Shown piece after piece: positions 6,443 through 10,754 of a DNA stretch of 10,754 bases. The DNA is from Methanoculleus sp. GTDB lineage: Archaea; Halobacteriota; Methanomicrobia; Methanomicrobiales; Methanoculleaceae. Made by a program: the position numbers and the translations under genes. Position 1 is the stretch's first letter. Each line of letters starts with the position of its first letter. The notes below the pieces were generated by a model, which saw only the letters and a list, made by a program, of their open reading frames with translations, ran no database searches and was not told where the DNA came from. The stretch covers positions 1-10,754 of the forward strand of contig JALNXI010000053.1 in NCBI GenBank assembly GCA_023230425.1. The letters run 5' to 3'.

Positions 6443-7701
6443 CGTTCTACCTCCTCTGCAAGGTGTTCGACTGAATCCATCTTATCACGCAAATCCACGA
6501 GAAACGCCTGCACACGCTCCAGCGTCTCTTTCTTGCACTGTCCGCAGGTGAGTTCGCCGCTCTCGCACCGGCGCGAGAGGTCGGCGAGTTCCACGTCGTC
6601 TTCGAGCATGTGGAAGAGGTTTAAGAGGTAGACCGAGCAGCGGTCAGGCTCGCCCCCAAGGCGCCTCTGCTCCTCAAGCGTCATCCGCCCGCCGGTCAGC
6701 GCCGCCATAACCTTCTTCTTGACCGACTTGTCGGACTCGTAGAACCCGAACAAACTCTCAGGCACGCTGCTCGACATCTTTCCGCCCTGGAGTCCGGGCA
6801 TGAAGATATGGTAGGTCGATGAGGGCAGGTAGAACCCGAACCCCCCATGAGCGATCTCGATCTCCCGTACAGCATCCTCCACCCGGGCCGGCGGCAGGCC
6901 CCTGACGTCCACGTGGCCTGCGTACTTCTTCGAGCCCGGGAACGCGCGAGATACGGCCTCAAGGGCCTCTGCCGGTGCGTTCTTCGACCGGACACTGATG
7001 TGGTCGCCACGGTCCTCGACCGTGAACATTCTGAGTTTATAGGCCACGTCCCGGGTGAGCCGGATGTGTGGGTCCTGGTCGAGGCCGACCGGGACGACTG
7101 TTGGAGCAGGTCCTGCGTCGAGCTGCGGGTAGAGGATGTCGGCCACCTGGGTGACGACGCTCATGGCGTGGGAGAGTGAGGTCTCGGGCCCAAACCCGTA
7201 TATAGCCGCCAGTTCCGAGAAGTTCACCTTCGTGGAGGCCTCAAACGCGAGATCTTTTAAGCGCTCATTCTTGCTCTGGTAGTAGGTCGTGCCCTCAAAC
7301 CCGAGGGCAAAGAGGGCCTTGAGGTACTCGCGGCCGAACTCGCGGCACTTCTCCCAGGAGATGCCGCGAACTGCGTGCGCCTCCCGATCCGCGATAGCGA
7401 CGTAGCCGTTCCCCCCCTGCTGGACGTGCCAGACCACCTCCTTCATCACCATCAGGTGCCCGAGGTGCGGGAGACCCGACGGCATGAAGCCGGTCAGAAC
7501 GTGAAACGGGGTGCGGTTCCGGATGGCATCGACGACCAGCTGGTAGTCCCGGTGTCCGACGACAATTCCCCTGCGCATAAACGGCGGTACCTCGGGAAGC
7601 CTTCGCGCGACCTCACCGATCGACCCGATGCCGAACTCGGCAAAGAGTCGATCCACATCGATGGTCTGGTTACTCGACCACGGATTCATTCCGGACTGCA
7701 T
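6433..7701 (-). CDS. trpS: Tryptophan--tRNA ligase (archaeal type)
   Basis: A 422-residue class I synthetase that attaches Trp to tRNA-Trp. The HIGH-type motif is PSGLPHLGH (74-82) and the KMSKS-type motif is GGKMSSS (306-312). GLDQDPHIRLTRD (206-218) is characteristic of archaeal/eukaryal TrpRS. Between that motif and the PSSTYHIFMPGL segment (293-304) lies an extra block of roughly 55-60 residues (about 229-287) absent from the shortest archaeal enzymes; I believe related methanogens share it. A cysteine cluster C379, C386, C389 (C-x6-C-x2-C) near the C-terminus looks like a metal knuckle, though metal binding is inferred. The ATG at 7701 lies 10 bases after the endA stop. A second ATG at 7689 (MNPWSS) is also plausible, since neither has a strong Shine-Dalgarno site. 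Confidence 0.96.
   Translation of the reverse strand: MQSGMNPWSSNQTIDVDRLFAEFGIGSIGEVARRLPEVPPFMRRGIVVGHRDYQLVVDAIRNRTPFHVLTGFMPSGLPHLGHLMVMKEVVWHVQQGGNGYVAIADREAHAVRGISWEKCREFGREYLKALFALGFEGTTYYQSKNERLKDLAFEASTKVNFSELAAIYGFGPETSLSHAMSVVTQVADILYPQLDAGPAPTVVPVGLDQDPHIRLTRDVAYKLRMFTVEDRGDHISVRSKNAPAEALEAVSRAFPGSKKYAGHVDVRGLPPARVEDAVREIEIAHGGFGFYLPSSTYHIFMPGLQGGKMSSSVPESLFGFYESDKSVKKKVMAALTGGRMTLEEQRRLGGEPDRCSVYLLNLFHMLEDDVELADLSRRCESGELTCGQCKKETLERVQAFLVDLRDKMDSVEHLAEEVERWN
6449..6454 (-). promoter_or_regulatory. Shine-Dalgarno site of pheS inside trpS
   Basis: AGAGGAGGT on the minus strand lies 6 bases before a GTG and fixes the pheS start. It is embedded in the last codons of trpS, which indicates polycistronic translation of the operon. 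Confidence 0.8.
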
Positions 7702-7711
7702 GATCTGACGC

Positions 7712-8722
7712 TCACAGTTTTATTCGGGCGAATTCGACGTATCTGATATCGGTATTGTATATGCAGGCAAACAACATCTTCTTTTTGACGCTGTGAGCAA
7801 GCCTGACCGAGCGGGAGACGGCGCTCATCGGCGTGGAGGTCCCGGACGGAATGGCGTGGACGAGCATCTCGGAGTGGGTCTTCTTCCCGGAGTAGACACG
7901 GAAGTGGTGGCCGAACTTGTATCCGGTTCGGGGGATGTAGCCCTTCTCCCGGAGGTCGGAGAAGACCCGTTCTTTCTCCCGGATCTCGACATCCTTCTCC
8001 GCCACCGCATCGAGGAACTGCTCTGCGGTCATCGGCTCCTCATCTCGCGTGATCGAAAGGCACTGCTGGCGCATGAGGAAGATCGATTCGACCGGACGGA
8101 GAAGCAACCTCTGGGTGTCGAGCCGTTTGCCGTACCAGTCCTCCTCGAGCGGGGTTCCCGGGGGTAGGTGAGCCAGAGCATAGGTTCCGAAGAGGGAGGC
8201 CTGCACCGGTGTGCTGCACCCGGCCGGCTCCCCGAGCCCCGGGAGGTCCTGCACCCGCACCTCATAGTAGGTCTGTTCGTCCTCGTCGTCCACGACCGCG
8301 AGGAGGTACTGTTTCCTCATGTTGACCGCAGTGAGCACGTCCTGGCTCACCTGCTCGAAGTCGATGAGGTCCCGTTCGGAGAGGACCCGGATCAGGTACT
8401 GGGACTTTCCAACCCCGGGCTTATGGCCGCGACGAAAGACACGGAAGTCGTGCGGGCCGGGCTGAACCACGTAGCCCCGCTCGCGGATGTCGCGGTAGAC
8501 GAGATACCTGCGGACAAAGTTCGGCTGGCCGGCGAAGAGACCGAGCAGGGTGTCAAAGCCGAAATCTTTCACATCGATCTTGCTGCGCTCCATGAGGTAG
8601 AGCGCCTCTTCCGGAGAGAGCCGGAGACCGGTTCCCTCCAGTCTGCCATAGCCGCCCTGCTCGTAGAGTGTGCGTCCTTCGCTACCGAGGCGCACCCAGG
8701 TTCCGTCAAATGTCGCCAACAC
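7712..8722 (-). CDS. endA: tRNA-splicing endonuclease, tandem-repeat alpha2 type
   Basis: A 336-residue endonuclease that cuts bulge-helix-bulge structures to remove archaeal tRNA introns. It has two homologous halves of about 165 residues, like the homodimeric Archaeoglobus-type enzymes. The C-terminal half (about 175-336) keeps the likely catalytic triad: Y277 (HFRVY), H283 (THSEMLV) and a lysine in K313-K315 (SVKKK). In the N-terminal half the tyrosine position is F96 (DFRVF) and the histidine position is K106 (GKSQYL), so that half is probably structural only. The start is GTG at 8722, with an in-frame TAG two codons upstream. There is no Shine-Dalgarno site, and a TATA-like element lies about 30 bases upstream, so the transcript is probably nearly leaderless. 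It is the first gene of endA-trpS-pheS-pheT. Confidence 0.93.
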   Translation of the reverse strand: MLATFDGTWVRLGSEGRTLYEQGGYGRLEGTGLRLSPEEALYLMERSKIDVKDFGFDTLLGLFAGQPNFVRRYLVYRDIRERGYVVQPGPHDFRVFRRGHKPGVGKSQYLIRVLSERDLIDFEQVSQDVLTAVNMRKQYLLAVVDDEDEQTYYEVRVQDLPGLGEPAGCSTPVQASLFGTYALAHLPPGTPLEEDWYGKRLDTQRLLLRPVESIFLMRQQCLSITRDEEPMTAEQFLDAVAEKDVEIREKERVFSDLREKGYIPRTGYKFGHHFRVYSGKKTHSEMLVHAIPSGTSTPMSAVSRSVRLAHSVKKKMLFACIYNTDIRYVEFARIKL

Positions 8723-8749
8723 GTGCTAGAACTATTGGGAGTTCACGTT

Positions 8750-8757
8750 CATTAATG
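8750..8757. promoter_or_regulatory. Palindromic TATA-like element shared by endA and the propeller gene
   Basis: CATTAATG is its own reverse complement and is the only clear AT-rich element in the 93-base divergent spacer. On the minus strand it predicts a start a few bases from the endA GTG (leaderless). On the plus strand it predicts a start near 8780, with a leader of about 36 bases carrying GGAGGAGG. Function is inferred from spacing alone. Confidence 0.4.
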
Positions 8758-8800
8758 GATTGCCGCACGCCGGTGCACGGGCAAGGGCACCCGACACACA

Positions 8801-8808
8801 GGAGGAGG
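8801..8808 (+). promoter_or_regulatory. Shine-Dalgarno site of the propeller gene
   Basis: GGAGGAGG lies 7 bases before the ATG at 8816. It supports that start over the in-frame ATGs at residues 10, 14 and 26, even though it gives a signal peptide with an unusually long polar N-region. Confidence 0.75.
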
Positions 8809-8815
8809 AACCACT

Positions 8816-10066
8816 ATGTTTTTTGCGTGCTGCACCGCACCAATGATCGATTCCATGACACAACGATACCGATACTCACGGCGGCCGGGGATGATCATGG
8901 CGGCACTGCTCATCGCGGTGGTGCTGACGGCCGTGGTTGCCTCTGCGGCAGAGACCGCCCCACCGGTCGCCTGGAATGTGACATTCTCACCGGAGGAGAA
9001 CAATAAATTCGATGCCGTTGCAAGCACCGCGGACGGCGGCTACATCGCTCTCGGCTCTGCCCTTACGGAGCTCTTCGGGGGCAGGGAAGACCTGCTGCTC
9101 GCAAAGACCGATAGCCGGGGAAACGAGGTATGGATGCAGAGGCTGCCCGCCATGGCGGCAGTCTCTGTTGCAGAGAGCGCCGATGGGAGTTACATTATCG
9201 CTGGCTACAACGCCACGACCGGGTCGGAGCAGAACCTCACCCACCAGGGCAGTTCGCTCCTGATCAGGACCGACGCCGCCGGGAAGGAGGAGTGGCGACA
9301 GGTTCTACCGGGGGAGAAGGTCTCGGCTGTCCAGCCGACCGCTGACGGTGGGTACGTCGTCAGCGGATGGCTCTGGAACCCTCAAGGGTCGACCGATGAT
9401 ACGACCGCGATCATAACGAAGACCGACGGCAACGGCACGCCTACCTGGAACCGGACGTTCCCCGGCGCCGCCGCGAACGCAGGACTCGTGACCGCCGACG
9501 GAGGGTACATCATCGGGGGCACAAAGTCACCCTTCAACAACGACAGAGGGGATGCCTTCCTCGTCCGTCTCGACGCCGACGGCAACATACTCTGGAAGAA
9601 GAATTACGCGGCGCCAGTCATCTTCGATGTCAAGGAGACCGGCGACGGCGGGTTCGTCTACTCCGGGAACTACTGGTATGGTCTCGTTGACGCGCAGGGT
9701 GAGGAGATCTGGATCCGGAACATAGAGGGCCTCGCCGGCTACGCCGTCGCCCTGCGACCCGCCGGAGGGTACATGATCGCAGGCACGGATATCAGAAGCG
9801 GGGAGGGCTTCGCCCTCGGGACCGATGCGGACGGGACAGTCCAGTGGAACACGACGTTCCCGGGCGCCAGAGTCTACGCGGCCTGTAGCGCTCCCGGCGG
9901 CTACACCCTTGCAGGCATCCGGTTCCTAGCACCCGACACCAGCGCCGCCTGGCTGGTCAATCTCGAGGAGACAGCAGGACCCACCCCGGCGGCACCGGGA
10001 TTCGGTGCGGTGGCGGCCGGGGCGGCGCTCCTCCTCCTGCTCGCGGGAAGGAAGCGGAGAGGATAA
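8816..10066 (+). CDS. Secreted seven-repeat beta-propeller surface protein with PGF-CTERM anchor
   Basis: A 416-residue exported protein. Residues about 14-45 form a signal peptide: basic region with RR, hydrophobic MIMAALLIAVVLTAVV, then ASA. The body holds seven repeats of about 39-54 residues. Each has a D-G-G-[YF]-x-[IV]-x-[SAG]-G core (Asp or Gly positions near 73, 123, 177, 228, 277, 316, 360). Between them come six D-x2-G-x3-W strands (W106, W160, W211, W260, W299, W344). A seventh W strand, VAWNVTF (51-57), precedes the first core, so the ring is probably closed by joining the two ends. At the C-terminus PTPAAPGFG (389-397), a hydrophobic helix (398-410) and RKRRG form a PGF-CTERM signal for archaeosortase ArtA. 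Six N-x-T sequons suggest glycosylation. Ligand or enzymatic role is unknown; no catalytic motif was seen. Confidence 0.88.
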   Translation: MFFACCTAPMIDSMTQRYRYSRRPGMIMAALLIAVVLTAVVASAAETAPPVAWNVTFSPEENNKFDAVASTADGGYIALGSALTELFGGREDLLLAKTDSRGNEVWMQRLPAMAAVSVAESADGSYIIAGYNATTGSEQNLTHQGSSLLIRTDAAGKEEWRQVLPGEKVSAVQPTADGGYVVSGWLWNPQGSTDDTTAIITKTDGNGTPTWNRTFPGAAANAGLVTADGGYIIGGTKSPFNNDRGDAFLVRLDADGNILWKKNYAAPVIFDVKETGDGGFVYSGNYWYGLVDAQGEEIWIRNIEGLAGYAVALRPAGGYMIAGTDIRSGEGFALGTDADGTVQWNTTFPGARVYAACSAPGGYTLAGIRFLAPDTSAAWLVNLEETAGPTPAAPGFGAVAAGAALLLLLAGRKRRG

Positions 10067-10086
10067 CCCTTCATCTCTCATTCACG

Positions 10087-10091
10087 TTTTT
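10087..10091 (+). terminator. T5-tract terminator of the propeller gene
   Basis: TTTTT lies 20 bases after the stop codon of the propeller gene and just before the convergent gene. A run of T is enough for archaeal termination; there is no strong hairpin. Confidence 0.45.
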
Positions 10092-10099
10092 GCTGCTTC

Positions 10100-10104
10100 A
10101 AAAA
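10100..10104 (-). terminator. T5-tract terminator of the convergent surface-protein gene
   Basis: AAAAA on the plus strand gives TTTTT on the minus strand, starting 4 bases after the TGA of the right-edge gene. It is flanked by a direct repeat TGCTTCA (10094-10100 and 10105-10111). Confidence 0.45.
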
Positions 10105-10108
10105 TGCT

Positions 10109-10754
10109 TCAGGGGTTTCCCTTCCGGTAGTAGAGGTACGCCCCCGCCCCCACGATGATGAGGGCAAGAAGACCCGGGACGAGGTGCGTATATGGGAGAT
10201 GCGGGGCGGTCTCCGGTTGCGGGAGGTTACCGGCCGCGACCACCTGCGCCACGCCGTCACCGGGAACTTCGACAAAGAGCGCATACAGGCTGAAATGTGA
10301 CACTTCGGCCGCGATGCTCCGCGTCTCCGGATAGATGGTGGTGGGGACCTCCTCCCAGGTCTCCGTCGACCGGTTGTACCACTGCGCCACGAGCCTGTTC
10401 TGCCCGCTGGAGACTGTATCCCACTCTTCCTGCGTGAAGTTGAATGCCAGGGTCACCGGCGGTGAAAAGGCGGCCCCCTCCGGCCCAAGGAGGCAGGCAT
10501 ACCCGGCAAACGCATACGCGCCCACGCCGGGCACCGGGGGTACGTCAGCCGAATCGAGATGCTCGATGGTCACCGCGCGAAGCGGGTTCCCGGCGGCGTC
10601 AACCGCCCTGACGCCCTCCACAATGGCGAGGCTCACAACACCGTCAGGCGAGCTGACCCGGACGAACCGTTCCACGAGACCGGTCTCCCCAAGGGGCAGT
10701 CGGCCGGGCTCAGCCTCTCCGGGAACGGCAGCCGATGTCGTGTTCGCGGTAGGG
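10109..10754 (-). CDS. C-terminal part of a membrane-anchored cell-surface protein (cut at window edge)
   Basis: The frame stays open from the TGA at 10109-10111 to the right edge. The GTG at 10675 is probably an internal valine, because upstream codons continue sensibly (a Thr/Ala/Pro/Gly-rich linker, then GETGLVERFVRVSSPDG), so the gene is 5'-partial. About 215 residues are visible. An Ig-like or ZU5-like beta domain includes YAFAGYACLLGPEGAAFSPP and ends in VSHFSLYALF. This layout is common at the C-termini of large Methanomicrobiales surface proteins, where it follows repeats or PKD/NosD-type domains. A Pro-rich linker, a single membrane helix (VPGLLALIIVGAGAYLYY) and a short basic tail RKGNP follow. 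It lacks the PGF motif of its neighbour, so it is probably held by an ordinary transmembrane anchor. Substrate or partner is unknown. Confidence 0.75.
   Translation of the reverse strand, partial: PTANTTSAAVPGEAEPGRLPLGETGLVERFVRVSSPDGVVSLAIVEGVRAVDAAGNPLRAVTIEHLDSADVPPVPGVGAYAFAGYACLLGPEGAAFSPPVTLAFNFTQEEWDTVSSGQNRLVAQWYNRSTETWEEVPTTIYPETRSIAAEVSHFSLYALFVEVPGDGVAQVVAAGNLPQPETAPHLPYTHLVPGLLALIIVGAGAYLYYRKGNP

Noticed and set aside
5561..6631. Long plus-strand open frame of 356 codons
   Set aside because: It lies wholly antisense to pheS and the end of trpS, both certain genes. It has no family resemblance, and GC-rich codon bias commonly opens the opposite strand.
8168..8755. Plus-strand open frame of 195 codons ahead of the propeller gene
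   Set aside because: Antisense to endA. The composition is that of a mirror frame, and it crosses the divergent promoter.

Overview
The window looks like a piece of a GC-rich euryarchaeal chromosome, most likely a methanogen of the Methanomicrobiales (Methanoculleus-like). The genus is an inference; no search was run. The evidence is: an archaeal-type phenylalanyl-tRNA synthetase pair (PheS with a long N-terminal extension, short PheT of about 550 residues), an archaeal TrpS, a tandem-duplicated archaeal tRNA-splicing endonuclease, an archaeal adenosylhomocysteinase-family enzyme, a PGF-CTERM surface protein, and start sites that alternate between strong Shine-Dalgarno sites (GGAGG) and apparently leaderless starts.

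Layout. Positions 1-1080 are accessory. A small ribbon-helix-helix (RHH) regulator on the minus strand (150-428) has a striking array of GGTATC/GATACC half-sites in its promoter. A plus-strand gene (666-998) encodes a protein made of two tandemly duplicated zinc ribbons. Positions 1085-2344 (minus) hold the adenosylhomocysteinase / S-inosylhomocysteine hydrolase gene, ending at a T7 terminator. After a 247-base divergent intergenic region with a C-rich leader comes hisF (2592-3398, plus).

From 8722 down to 3340 on the minus strand lies a compact operon, endA-trpS-pheS-pheT: tRNA splicing followed by tryptophan and phenylalanine tRNA charging. Junctions are +10, -10 and +1 bases. pheT runs into the end of hisF, so the two convergent genes overlap by 59 bases.

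At 8816-10066 (plus), diverging from endA across 93 bases, is a secreted seven-repeat beta-propeller protein with a PGF-CTERM cell-surface anchor. Convergent with it, and cut by the right edge, is the C-terminal part of a second predicted surface protein (10109-10754, minus) with a membrane anchor. The two meet at a very short bidirectional T-tract terminator.

Most of the window is housekeeping. The least explained parts are the RHH regulator with its operator array, the neighbouring double zinc-ribbon protein, and the propeller surface protein. No CRISPR array, tRNA, rRNA or insertion sequence was found.
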